From positions 148,004 through 212,003 of the forward strand of contig CAXXKI010000005.1 in the NCBI GenBank assembly GCA_963667855.2: a DNA stretch of 64,000 bases. Reading direction: 5' to 3'. The notes below the pieces were generated by a model. That model did not search any database and was not told where the DNA came from. It saw only the letters and a list, made by a program, of their open reading frames with translations. Below, piece after piece: positions 38,867 to 48,263 of this stretch; positions within the stretch are counted from its first letter, which is position 1, and each line of letters begins with the position of its first letter. Source of the DNA: G963667855 sp963667855. GTDB taxonomy: Bacteria; Planctomycetota; Phycisphaerae; UBA1845. The position numbers and the translations under genes were made by a program.

Positions 38867-39275
38867 AGTGCTCAAAATCTATTTCCAGACGCAATTCCGG
38901 TACCTTAGCTAAACCTCAGTTTAAGGGTTTTTATTGTCTGTAGCCTCGGCTTGCAAGCTCTTCAGGTTATTGTGTCGCTTTTGGCACAAAAGCTGCCAAT
39001 GGTAGGGCCGGTAGTGATTGATGATACAGTTTGGGGGGTGATTGACGCTTTCAGAGTTGGTTCGGTTTCTGATCAGCTTGGTTTTGCTGGCGGATCACAC
39101 TGTTTTTAGCCTGTTTTCGATTATCACTTTGTTTGTTTATTCCGATGGAACAGAAGATTCTTATTTCTTGAATCGGGCCTGTTTGTACGTGTAAACTGTG
39201 AGTTGAGGCTGGTGCTGCGCCTTTGGGGCTGGATAGCAGGTACAAAACACGGAGCGGCTGACAAGGGGATGAAAA
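38867..39275. other. Divergent intergenic region, no gene seen
   Basis: About 400 bases between the sugar transferase and the RHS gene. It should hold both promoters. Only short ORFs without ribosome sites occur; no strong repeat or terminator was found. Confidence 0.45.
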
Positions 39276-42200
39276 ATGAGAAATATTCTGCTCGCGACGG
39301 TTATTGGGTTAATGGTCGGGTGTTGCAGTCTCGCCTGGGCGGGACCGATTGGCTTTGCTGATCTTGGACGGCCCGGTCCGATCGAAACCTTCGAGGGGCT
39401 GGTTGGGATCGAGGTTCCGGCGATCCCGGGTATGGGAGCCGGTTTGCCCTCGGCAGGGTTGATTCTTCCCAGCGGTATTGTCTTTGTCAGCCCGAATCCG
39501 AACCCACCCCTATCTTCGCCAGGCTTGATTCTGGGGGAGTTTAACGCCGGGCCCTTTGTCTACGATCTGGTCGCTAACGGTATTATCCAATCGCCCGCAG
39601 AGCTGCGCAGCGGTAGTGGTTTTGCGGGTACATGGGAGGATGGCGGAAATGCTGTATTACGTTTTTCGTTTCCCATACCGGTCGAGAATTTTGGTTTTTT
39701 CGCCAGCTCCATGCGCGATGGCGTCGAACCGTTATCTGTAACTATTGTAGCTTATCGGGAAGATGGAACTGAAATCGACGAATACGTATTCGTGGAAACT
39801 ATGCCAGCGCCCCTGGGCGACGAAAACTTCATCGGGCTTGGTGGCAGCGAACCGATAAGTTACTTCGATATTATAGTGGAAGCGCCGTTGTCGGGCGGAA
39901 TGCCTTTGATGGCGTTCGACGACATCATGTGGGGGCCGGACTGTAACGGTAACGCTATTCCCGATCATTGGGATATATCTCAAGGCGAACCCGACGCTGA
40001 CAGTAACGGTATTCCGGATATTTGCGAAATCGCCGGTGCGGACGATTGCGGAAATGCTACACTGGTAGCTGAAGGATCGTACCCGTTTGATAACTCGGGA
40101 GCCATGACCGACGGCATGCCCGAAGACTGCGGTCAGGCGGGTCCGTTGAACGATGTCTGGTTTTCCTACACAGCTGGTTACGATGGCCAGGTAACCGCGT
40201 CAGTATGTGACAGTAATTTCGATACGGTAGTGGCCGTTTATCCGGCAAGTCCGTGTCCGCCACTTCCGCCGGCATTGGTGTGCGATGATGACTATTGCGG
40301 TGTGCAATCCTCGGTATCCTTTCCCGCGATGATGGGAGAGAGCTTTCTGATTCGGGTCGGAAGTTTTGGCGAGATAACGGGACAGGGTACATTGGTCATC
40401 GACGTGGATAGGGATTTTCCTGCGTGTGGTGGCGGTGGTGACTGTTTTGCTCCACACGCTGAATCCGGTTGTGATGACGCGTATTGCTGTGCTGCCGTCT
40501 GCGACGGCTTGCCCGAATGTTGTACGTCCATGTGGACCATTTCCTGTGCGACGGCTGCCATGGAGGCATGCGGTGGTGGGGAAGAGGTGGCTATTTATGC
40601 CGATCCTCGAGAGAGTACCATCTTCGATCTCCCCGCAACCGGTGCCGGTAGAGGACGTTCTCCGCAGGTGGATTACCTTGGTCGGGTTACGGATAACCCA
40701 ATAGGTGAAATCACCAGCGTACCCCAGGGCGAGCGCAGCGAACCGCAGCAGAGTACGGAAAGTACCCGCCCGGGCGAAGTTGTAGGGCGCCCGAATCCGA
40801 ATCCGTATCCGACGCCGAGACCGCGGCCGCAACCTCCCAAGCGGAGAGAATGTGTGCCGGAAACACCGCCTAGCCTGAAGAAGGCTGCGTCTTCACCGGC
40901 ATTTCGAGCACTTATGGCACTGGCCGGGGCGAAGTCATTGCGAGCCGGGCATGTTAACGAATACGACCTGGGACTTGGTGTCGGTTGGAATTACTCAACC
41001 GCGGCGGTCATGTACGATTCGCTGGCTAATCGTTACGTGATGATCGGTAGAGATTCCGAGGTGACGGTTTTTACTGATGATGGTTTCGGTGGCTGGATGC
41101 CGTCGGCCGGTGGCTACTACGATCTGGCAGTGTCCGGTTCGGTCGTTACCGCAACGCATAAGAGCGGTATGGTTTACGAGTTCCAGCAGATGACTCCGGC
41201 CATCGCTCTGCCGGGCACGGCTTTCCTGTTGAAAACCATTACGGATAACAACGGGCGGGTTATCACTTATGATTACAGTGCGGGTAAGGTTACACTAATA
41301 ACCGATGCTGAAGGACGGGAAACCACCTTTACCCATTACCCTGACGGACATATTCAAACGATTACCGACCATTCGGGGCGGGAAGTGAAGTATGAATATA
41401 CTGGTAATGACCTGACCGCGATTGAAATGCCCGATGGTTCGCGGATCGAATACACTTACGACTCCGATCACCAGATGCTTACCAAGACCGTGCCCAGCGG
41501 AGAAACCTACACGCTGGACTACACGGCTACTTCGGTTGAACTCAAGGATGGTAATGACGAAACGGTTGTGCAGGTACAGAATATCGCTCAAGTGGATCTT
41601 GCCCGGTCCAGTAGTTCCGGTGAGTTATCCTATGTTCCAGGGATAACCCCATTCCTGGACGGCGATGGGTATCTCTGGCAGTACGAGTACAACAATTGCG
41701 GGCAAGTGGTGCGGATTGTTGACCCTGATCTCAACGAGACGCTGCTGGCGTACGATTCGCTGACTCGCGAAGTATCGTATCTCGAAGATGCCAATCACCA
41801 CATAACCACGTACGAGTATGACGATAAGGGCAACCTAGTCCGTTCTGTGGACGCAATGGGGAACGTCACCATAATGAAATACGACCCGGTATTCAGCAAT
41901 CTTACCCTGCTGATCGAGCCGGATGGTGACCAGTGGCAATACGAATACGATGCCAACGGCAACATGATCGCCGTAATCGATCCGATTATCGAATTCCCGG
42001 TCGATAAGGTTATCACCTATGACTACGACAGTAACGGTATGATGATCAGTATGGTTGATCGAAACGGGTACGAGACTACTTATGTCAATTCCAGCGGGCT
42101 GGTCAAGAGTATAACTATCGATCCCGGCGGGTTGGATATAACCACCACATATGAGTACGACGCTATGGGGCGGGTTGTCGCGACGGTAAATGATCGCGGC

Positions 42201-45200
42201 GTGCGCAGCGAATTCGTTAACGATGATTTTAACCAGGTTACGAAAGTGACTGTTGATGTCGGTGGGCTGGACCTGGTCACCGATCGGATTTTCAACTCCA
42301 ACGGCAGCCTTATTGAAGAAACCGACCCTAAGGGGATTGTAACATCCTATGGTTACGATGAGCGCGACCGTCTGGCAGAGGTGGTTCGCGACGTCGGCGG
42401 GTTGGAAATTATCGATGTTTACGGTTACGACGGTCGCGACAACCGTACGACTGAAATCGATGATGCTGGTAATCCCACTATTTACGAGTTTGATAGCGTG
42501 GGCAATCTCGATTTTCTGACCGACGCGGAATCTCATACTATCGATTACGGGTACGACCCGGTAGGGAATCGAATTTCGGAAACGGATCATGAGGGTCGTT
42601 CGATTTCGTACAGTTATGACCCGTTAAACAGGCTGATTACAAAGGTGGAAGATCCCGGCGGTCTGGATCTGACCACTCAGATTGATTATTCCAGTCTGGG
42701 CTGCGGTTGTGGAACTCCCGGTGGGGCACTGGTACACAAGCTGACCGATCCGGATGGCCGGGTCACCTACCATTATTACGATGCTCTCGACCGGCTTATT
42801 ACCCGGGTTAAAAAGCATAACGACGTTACGGATAACGGGGGCGACAGCGACGACACGATTACCGGTTTCGACTATGATTACAACGGTAACGTCGTCAGGA
42901 TAACAGTTGCCAATTCTCCATATCCCGACCAGGTGACTTCCAATGGTTTTGACGCGGCTAACCGGCAGATAACCCAGACGCTCGATCCGGCCGGTGCGGG
43001 TTTGACCTCCTCCTGGGTTTACGATGGTGTCAGTAACGTTATTCAGCAGACCGAGGCGAATGGTAATGTGTTGACCATGGTTTACGATAATGCCGATCGG
43101 CTGGAGACGATCAGCGATCCGATCGGGTTGGTGGTTGCACAAACCTATGACGCAAATGGAAACCTGGAAACGAAGACCGACAGCAATAGTAACGGTTTTA
43201 CCTATCAATACGATAACCTTAACCAGATGACGCATGAATACGACGGAAACGGCTATCTTACCGAGTACCGGTATGATCGCCTTGGGCGGCAGCAATACGT
43301 TATAGACAGGGAGAGCAACCAGACCGAATACAAGTACGATGATGTTGGTAATCTCGTTCAGGTTATTTCCCCACTGACTGCGCCGGCACCTGCGGTTGTT
43401 TACACGCACGATTCCAGAGGGCGGCGTCTGAGCCAGGCCGACGCCAACGGTAATGTCACTTCTTACGATTACGACGATGCGGGCCGGCTGGAAACGGAGA
43501 CCTTCCCCGATTTATCGACCAGAATGTATGAACATGATGGTGTTGGTAATACCACTAGAAGAACGGACCAGAACGGTGATGTGGCCGACTACGTCTATAA
43601 CGATTTGAACCTGCTGACCGAGCGGTCTTACACTCTGTCGCCTGCTTCGCCGGCGGTGGCTACCCCGACCGATACGTATCTCTATGATAGGGCGGGTAAC
43701 CTGCGGTCGGCGGACAACAGTGTTGCCGACCTGGATTTTGATTACGACGCGGTTGGGCGGATTACTCAATCAATACAGGATTCGCTTACTGTTGGGTTTA
43801 CCTATAGCACGTTGACTCCCGGTATGTCGCGGCAGGTAAGTTATCCCGGCGGGCGAACCATCACCGAGGCCCGCGACGGGCGCAACCGGTTGGCACAAAT
43901 CGCAGAGGGGGCGTCTGTAATCGCCTCCTTCGGCTACGACGGTGCGGGAAGAATGACCTCTCGTTCCTATCCCGGAAACGGAACATCGACTTCGTACACG
44001 CTGGATGGTGACGCGCGGGTGATGGGGATTACCCATTCAAACGGAGTTGGTGTATTCGCTAATACCGAGTATGGCCGGGACCGGGAAGGCAGCCCGACGT
44101 TTATCAAAAAGCATCACGATCCGGCTAATTCGGAATTGTATGGCTACGACAGTGCCAATCGCCTGACCGGTTTCCATCGCGGTACGTTAAACGCTGCTAA
44201 CGATGCCATAGTTACGTCGGGAACCGTTATCGGAGCTCTTCAGCAGCAGGTGTGGAATGATCTTGATCCGCTGGGGAACTGGAAGGAGCAGGATATTACT
44301 ATTGATGGTGTTTCCTCCACGCGGGTTCGCGGGGTTAACTCGCTCAACCAGTATACGCAGGTAGCTGGAAAAGCGTGGCTGTATGATGGTAACGGTAACC
44401 TTGTAAAATCCACGGTCGTGGGTGATAGTGACGGTGACGGCGATATAGATTTAACCGATTATGCGTTTTTCGCTAATTGCCTGGATGGTCCGCGGGCGAC
44501 GAATCCGGCTTACGTTGCGGCCGATTGCGCCCGCGTCGACTTTAACGGCGATGGAGACGTTGACCTTGAAGATTTCCTGGAATTCTCCGAGGCGTTCTCT
44601 GGTGATGGTAATGCCGTATCGACTGTTACTACTTACGAATACGACTGCGAAAACCGTCTTGTCCGGGTGGTGGAGACGGAAGACGATACGGATACGGAAG
44701 TTGTTCATTACGAGTACGACGCGAATAGCCGGATGATAAGACGAGCTGAACCGGGTTCCACCACGACCTACTATGTTTACGACGATGCCCGCCGGGTGAT
44801 CGAGGAACGCGACGGCAGCAAAGGGGTTGTGGCCAGCTACGTTAATGGCGACTGGATCGATGAAGTGATTGCCATGGATCGCGGCGGGGAGAGTTATCAT
44901 CTGCATCGCGACGCCCTGGGCAGCGTGGTGGCCGCCACTGACAGCGACGGTGCGGTTGCAGAGCGTTATGCCTATGATCCTTACGGCAAGCCGTTTATCT
45001 TTAACGGTGACGGGACGGGCCTTGATGCGAGCGGTATTGGTAATCCCTATATGTATACCAGTCGTCGCTATGACGGCAATACCGGCTTGTACGATTACCG
45101 GGCAAGGCATTACGACCCGGTTGCGGGCCGGTTCCTGCAGCGCGACCCGCTGGGTTACTCTGATGGGCAAAACCTGTATCAATACGTAACCAGTCGAGCT

Positions 45201-45845
45201 ACATTGCTCAATGACCCGTTCGGTTTGGTTGCCCCGGGTAAAACCGTTTGTATAAGCAAGGGGATCAATCCGTTTTCTAAGAAGATCAGCGGCAGTGTCG
45301 GGCCCGTGTCCTGGTCGGCCGGTATAAAGGTAAAGCTTAAAGCGTCGGTCTGTCTCAAGTGTTGCCCGCCGGGTACTCCTCGGGCTTACAGTTGGGTGAT
45401 CGATAATATACTTGAGGTTTCCCTTACGGGGTCGGCGTCGGCCAGCGGTTCCAGCTATGGTGGTAAAATTGGTCCGATCGGGTTCTGGGCGGGAGTTAAG
45501 GTTTCCGCAAGTTTGAGCGCGACGGCCAGCGGCAAGTTTGCTTCCGATCGCTGCAATAACCGGGAATTCACCGGTACGGTGTGCATAAGTGCCAAGGGCT
45601 CGATAGCTGTTTCCGGCGGCGCCCAGGCGTACGTGAAGACCTGGCTGGGAACGGCCAAGCTCGGGGCGGATATTACCGGTAAGGGAACAGCCACATTGAG
45701 GAAATGCCTGGCATGTTCGTCTGGAGGATGTTCCTGGCAGCCGGGAAAATTCTGCCTGTCGGCTTCGGTGAAGATCACCGTGAACGCCCTGGTGGTATCC
45801 GGTACCTGGACCTTGTGGAGCGGTCAAAAGTGCTGGGCCATATAG
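39276..45845 (+). CDS. Giant secreted RHS/YD-repeat protein with dockerin insert and unknown C-terminal tip
   Basis: 2189 residues. Signal peptide (LLATVIGLMVGCCSLAWA) at the start. Residues about 40-220 resemble a secreted carbohydrate-type beta domain; CNGNAIPDHWDIS and DSNGIPDICE (about 223-251) are planctomycete calcium loops; 389-434 is a Cys-rich module (CDDAYCCAAVCDGLPECC). YD repeats (many GNxxxxxYDxxGR-like units) fill about 625-1700. A type I dockerin-like pair (DSDGDGDIDLTDYAFF; DFNGDGDVDLEDFLEF) sits at about 1709-1775, inside the repeat shell. The RHS core (HRDALGSVVAATD ... YDYRARHYDPVAGRFLQRDP) is at about 1875-1984. The last ~205 residues are a Gly/Ser/Ala-rich, Cys-containing tip I do not recognise, the place where RHS proteins carry toxins or effectors. 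ATG 39276 has AAGGGG upstream. Confidence 0.88.
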   Translation: MRNILLATVIGLMVGCCSLAWAGPIGFADLGRPGPIETFEGLVGIEVPAIPGMGAGLPSAGLILPSGIVFVSPNPNPPLSSPGLILGEFNAGPFVYDLVANGIIQSPAELRSGSGFAGTWEDGGNAVLRFSFPIPVENFGFFASSMRDGVEPLSVTIVAYREDGTEIDEYVFVETMPAPLGDENFIGLGGSEPISYFDIIVEAPLSGGMPLMAFDDIMWGPDCNGNAIPDHWDISQGEPDADSNGIPDICEIAGADDCGNATLVAEGSYPFDNSGAMTDGMPEDCGQAGPLNDVWFSYTAGYDGQVTASVCDSNFDTVVAVYPASPCPPLPPALVCDDDYCGVQSSVSFPAMMGESFLIRVGSFGEITGQGTLVIDVDRDFPACGGGGDCFAPHAESGCDDAYCCAAVCDGLPECCTSMWTISCATAAMEACGGGEEVAIYADPRESTIFDLPATGAGRGRSPQVDYLGRVTDNPIGEITSVPQGERSEPQQSTESTRPGEVVGRPNPNPYPTPRPRPQPPKRRECVPETPPSLKKAASSPAFRALMALAGAKSLRAGHVNEYDLGLGVGWNYSTAAVMYDSLANRYVMIGRDSEVTVFTDDGFGGWMPSAGGYYDLAVSGSVVTATHKSGMVYEFQQMTPAIALPGTAFLLKTITDNNGRVITYDYSAGKVTLITDAEGRETTFTHYPDGHIQTITDHSGREVKYEYTGNDLTAIEMPDGSRIEYTYDSDHQMLTKTVPSGETYTLDYTATSVELKDGNDETVVQVQNIAQVDLARSSSSGELSYVPGITPFLDGDGYLWQYEYNNCGQVVRIVDPDLNETLLAYDSLTREVSYLEDANHHITTYEYDDKGNLVRSVDAMGNVTIMKYDPVFSNLTLLIEPDGDQWQYEYDANGNMIAVIDPIIEFPVDKVITYDYDSNGMMISMVDRNGYETTYVNSSGLVKSITIDPGGLDITTTYEYDAMGRVVATVNDRGVRSEFVNDDFNQVTKVTVDVGGLDLVTDRIFNSNGSLIEETDPKGIVTSYGYDERDRLAEVVRDVGGLEIIDVYGYDGRDNRTTEIDDAGNPTIYEFDSVGNLDFLTDAESHTIDYGYDPVGNRISETDHEGRSISYSYDPLNRLITKVEDPGGLDLTTQIDYSSLGCGCGTPGGALVHKLTDPDGRVTYHYYDALDRLITRVKKHNDVTDNGGDSDDTITGFDYDYNGNVVRITVANSPYPDQVTSNGFDAANRQITQTLDPAGAGLTSSWVYDGVSNVIQQTEANGNVLTMVYDNADRLETISDPIGLVVAQTYDANGNLETKTDSNSNGFTYQYDNLNQMTHEYDGNGYLTEYRYDRLGRQQYVIDRESNQTEYKYDDVGNLVQVISPLTAPAPAVVYTHDSRGRRLSQADANGNVTSYDYDDAGRLETETFPDLSTRMYEHDGVGNTTRRTDQNGDVADYVYNDLNLLTERSYTLSPASPAVATPTDTYLYDRAGNLRSADNSVADLDFDYDAVGRITQSIQDSLTVGFTYSTLTPGMSRQVSYPGGRTITEARDGRNRLAQIAEGASVIASFGYDGAGRMTSRSYPGNGTSTSYTLDGDARVMGITHSNGVGVFANTEYGRDREGSPTFIKKHHDPANSELYGYDSANRLTGFHRGTLNAANDAIVTSGTVIGALQQQVWNDLDPLGNWKEQDITIDGVSSTRVRGVNSLNQYTQVAGKAWLYDGNGNLVKSTVVGDSDGDGDIDLTDYAFFANCLDGPRATNPAYVAADCARVDFNGDGDVDLEDFLEFSEAFSGDGNAVSTVTTYEYDCENRLVRVVETEDDTDTEVVHYEYDANSRMIRRAEPGSTTTYYVYDDARRVIEERDGSKGVVASYVNGDWIDEVIAMDRGGESYHLHRDALGSVVAATDSDGAVAERYAYDPYGKPFIFNGDGTGLDASGIGNPYMYTSRRYDGNTGLYDYRARHYDPVAGRFLQRDPLGYSDGQNLYQYVTSRATLLNDPFGLVAPGKTVCISKGINPFSKKISGSVGPVSWSAGIKVKLKASVCLKCCPPGTPRAYSWVIDNILEVSLTGSASASGSSYGGKIGPIGFWAGVKVSASLSATASGKFASDRCNNREFTGTVCISAKGSIAVSGGAQAYVKTWLGTAKLGADITGKGTATLRKCLACSSGGCSWQPGKFCLSASVKITVNALVVSGTWTLWSGQKCWAI

Positions 45846-46156
45846 CCCGGGGACTGGTTCGTTAAACCGTTTGGATGCAAGGCGTAGGCGATACCATGGG
45901 GTTATTGGTAAATAGTAGATTCACCTATCCACGAACCTGTCCCCTTGCGAGCGCACTTGACTCAAGTGCCTGTTCTGCGTCTTCGCGATGCGAGGGGAGC
46001 TTATGCAGGCCGCTCGCTCCGCCCTTGGCGGGGGTAAGGCAATCTATGCATTTCGGGCCAGCGTACCCACGCATGCGTTAAGTCTATGGTACGCTCTTGC
46101 ATTCGCCCGTCCCCCACCCATGCGATAGAGTGCCGCTATGCGGCACTGCAACATTA
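45846..46156. other. Intergenic between RHS gene and 311-residue gene
   Basis: About 310 bases. No immunity-like ORF with a good ribosome site follows the RHS gene here, although RHS toxins usually have one. The only structure seen is the palindrome at 46129-46147. Confidence 0.45.
46129..46147 (-). terminator. Short palindrome, possible terminator of the 311-residue gene
   Basis: 8-bp perfect stem with TAT loop (AGTGCCGC and GCGGCACT), 10 bases beyond the minus-strand stop. There is no T-run after it on that strand, so it could equally be a dispersed palindromic repeat. Confidence 0.4.
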
Positions 46157-47092
46157 CTATAGGTGTTCAAAGTCGTAAAGTTTTACGTTCTCTGGTTTGA
46201 ACTTCGTTTGGGGTTTTATGGGTTTTGGTTCCTTGTTTTTCTCGTCTTTTGTAAGTTCTGCATCCTTTTCTTCGGCCGTTTTATTTTTATTGGGTATTTC
46301 CATTCGCGGGTAGGTTCTTTTTATTATGTCCCCGATCTCCAGGGGGATTCTGGCCAGGTTACGGTGGTACGCATCCAAAGCTTCAAATTTATGCCGGGCT
46401 GGTTTGGGTCGGCGGGGCTCTGATTGCTTCTTGATTTCCCGCGATAACTTGTTGTATTTCAGGGGGTTAGGTGTGCTGTCGAACGGTTTGGGTTCGTTTT
46501 GTAATTTTGCTTTTTTGAGGGAACCGTTGCTTTTGCCGGTGGCGAGTTTCTGGCCGGTGAGTTTTTTCCCGGCGGGTTGCTGGATTGAGATTGACCGGCC
46601 GATAGCGGCCTGGAGGTATCGGTCGGTTTGCTCGATTTTGCGTTCGGTTTTGAACTGGCGGATTTCCTTTATGGTCTGGTGAAACTGGCGGTTAAGCATA
46701 ATTTCGTAGCGTTGGAGGCGGTTGTGGTCTTCCTCGCGGATCAGGGCCACGGCGTTTCGTTTGCTCATTTCGAATTCGAAGGCGTCGGTTTCGATGATCT
46801 GCAGCCGGCGGAGGCGGATGGTGATGACGATGAGTCGTTCGACGAGGACGTATTCGATGCCCGATTGGGGCTGGAAATCGTTGTAGAACATTTCGGTGAG
46901 GCGGTCGAACTGTTTTTGTGTTTCGTAGGCCTCTTCCCGGGGTGCGATCATGTTGGAGAAGAGGCCGTACTTCTCGGCGTTCCTGCTGGATCTGGCCTTT
47001 CCCGCGGCGGTTTTGGGGCCTGTGGACTTTTGTGCGTTTTTTCGGTTGGCTTTAATCTTCTTTTTTGATGTTTGTTTTGGTTTAATTGGCAT
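46157..47092 (-). CDS. KSTGPKTAAGKARSSRNA-family protein, function unknown
   Basis: 311 residues, very basic. The start (MPIKPKQTSKKKIKANRKNA) leads to the family motif KSTGPKTAAGKARSSRNA and YGLFS, a signature I know from multi-copy hypothetical proteins of planctomycetes and some other environmental bacteria. The middle is helical with many Arg/Glu pairs (VLVERLIVITIRLRRLQIIE). The last ~120 residues are low-complexity Lys/Pro/Glu-rich and probably disordered. ATG 47092 has a strong AAGGAG. It directly precedes a repeat-rich block, suggesting that the family is linked to mobile or expanding DNA; no catalytic motif is visible. Confidence 0.7.
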   Translation of the reverse strand: MPIKPKQTSKKKIKANRKNAQKSTGPKTAAGKARSSRNAEKYGLFSNMIAPREEAYETQKQFDRLTEMFYNDFQPQSGIEYVLVERLIVITIRLRRLQIIETDAFEFEMSKRNAVALIREEDHNRLQRYEIMLNRQFHQTIKEIRQFKTERKIEQTDRYLQAAIGRSISIQQPAGKKLTGQKLATGKSNGSLKKAKLQNEPKPFDSTPNPLKYNKLSREIKKQSEPRRPKPARHKFEALDAYHRNLARIPLEIGDIIKRTYPRMEIPNKNKTAEEKDAELTKDEKNKEPKPIKPQTKFKPENVKLYDFEHL

Positions 47093-47140
47093 TTTCTTTC
47101 TCCTTCTCCCATCATTTCGGTTTCACATTAATAAGTGATT

Positions 47141-47860
47141 ACCACAAAGGCACTAAGACACAAAGAACGGCTTTTGGGTTGCGGACTATTCATTGGTTTC
47201 GAACCTGTCTGGTTGGGTCGTCGGCTCAGCGTCGGTGTATATTCGTTCCGTTGGGGCTGGTGCCCCGGCTCTCTTGGTTTCCTGTGGCTTGTTTTGGTTA
47301 ACCACAAAGACACTAAGACACAAAGAACGGTTTTTTTGACGCGGTCTATCCATAAGTCTCGAGCTTGGTTGGTCGGGTTGTTGGCCCGTACCGGAGTATA
47401 TGCCTTCCGTCGGGCGTGTTGCTCTAACCTTCCTGGTTGCTTATGCTTTGCTGTGGTTAACCGTAAGGCCGCGATAGTACGAATTGTGGCTTTGTTGCTT
47501 TCTTCCATCGCTTCTCTCCTTTTACGGCAGGCGTTTCTGCACCTGCGGTTACCTTTGAGGGCGGAGACGACACCTCCCTCCATACCTATAACGTAGACGG
47601 TGACCACCCTACGGGCGGTTTTGCGGCGGCCTGGAGTAACCGGCTGTAGTGAAAAACGGCGTTAGCGATAACGTGAGGGCTGTTTTTGAGGGTCGAATTT
47701 CACCGGCGAAGGCGGAAAAATATCTCTTAGTGTCACTATGTGGCACCGCGGTTTGCCGGGTGGGAAAGGGTTGTTTTGGGTGCGATTGGTGGACGTTTTT
47801 GTTGGATGTTTCCTGAGCGGTTCCGCCGAGTTCAAGGTGTCTGAGTTAAGTAAGGCGTCC
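47141..47860 (+). repeat. First copy of a ~720-bp duplicated block
   Basis: The block begins with a ~155-bp unit headed by ACCACAAAGGCACTAAGACA, followed from 47296 by a 565-bp segment that opens with the same head sequence (ACCACAAAGACACTAAGACA). The 565-bp part is nearly identical to 48418-48983 (a few differences around 47763-47785, one length change), at an offset of 1122-1123 bases. It carries no supported gene; its translations (for example NHKDTKTQR) are a by-product of the repeat. Confidence 0.88.
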
Positions 47861-47912
47861 CCCAAACTCATCCGTCGCCCAAACTCATCGAACTCCATTG
47901 GAAAAAAAAGAC

Positions 47913-47937
47913 GTGCCACTGCTCTGTGAGCAGTGGT
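47913..47937 (+). repeat. Palindrome, left member of an inverted pair
   Basis: A 9-bp stem with TGT loop (CCACTGCTC/GAGCAGTGG) inside a 25-base sequence whose reverse complement recurs at 48143-48167. The pair encloses 205 bases of AT-rich DNA without a gene, like a small non-autonomous element or REP doublet. Confidence 0.8.
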
Positions 47938-48142
47938 CGCACATCTACCTATTTCCATAGCGTGCGACTGAGCCTTGAGCGGTAATTACACATTTACCAA
48001 TTTCCATTGCAAGCCTATATGCATAAATTGCCGAGGAAAAAAGTTTCCGGGAATACTATTGCGACGTATCAATAGACCGGTTTTGTGCTTTTACACTTTA
48101 TTCATACTTTATTTACATCAACCGTATATTGGTTTATTAATA

Positions 48143-48167
48143 ACCACTGCTCACAGAGCAGTGGCAC
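48143..48167 (-). repeat. Palindrome, right member of the inverted pair
   Basis: Exact reverse complement of 47913-47937. Just beyond, GGGGACGCTTTA at about 48201 and its near inverse at 48241-48261 form another imperfect 21-bp inverted repeat. The same motif ends both copies of the large block (about 47842 and 48965). Confidence 0.8.
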
Positions 48168-48263
48168 CCAAGTTCCGGGAAGTTCCAAGTTCAAGTTCTG
48201 GGGACGCTTTATTTAACTCGATACGATTCCGCACTACGGTCGAATTAAGTAAAGCGTCCCCCG

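Noticed and set aside
44451..45827. 458-codon minus-strand ORF opposite the RHS gene
   Set aside because: It lies wholly antisense to clear YD/RHS coding sequence, has no recognisable domain, and follows from the codon pattern of the repeats. Several shorter antisense ORFs (for example 41835-42590 and 42624-43409) were dropped for the same reason.
47540..47649. Plus-strand frame reading AVTFEGGDDTSLHTYNVDGD with a signal-like stretch just upstream in another frame
   Set aside because: It could be a fragment of a secreted protein broken by a frameshift, but it is about 40 residues, has no start, and recurs in the second repeat copy. Not enough to call a gene or pseudogene.
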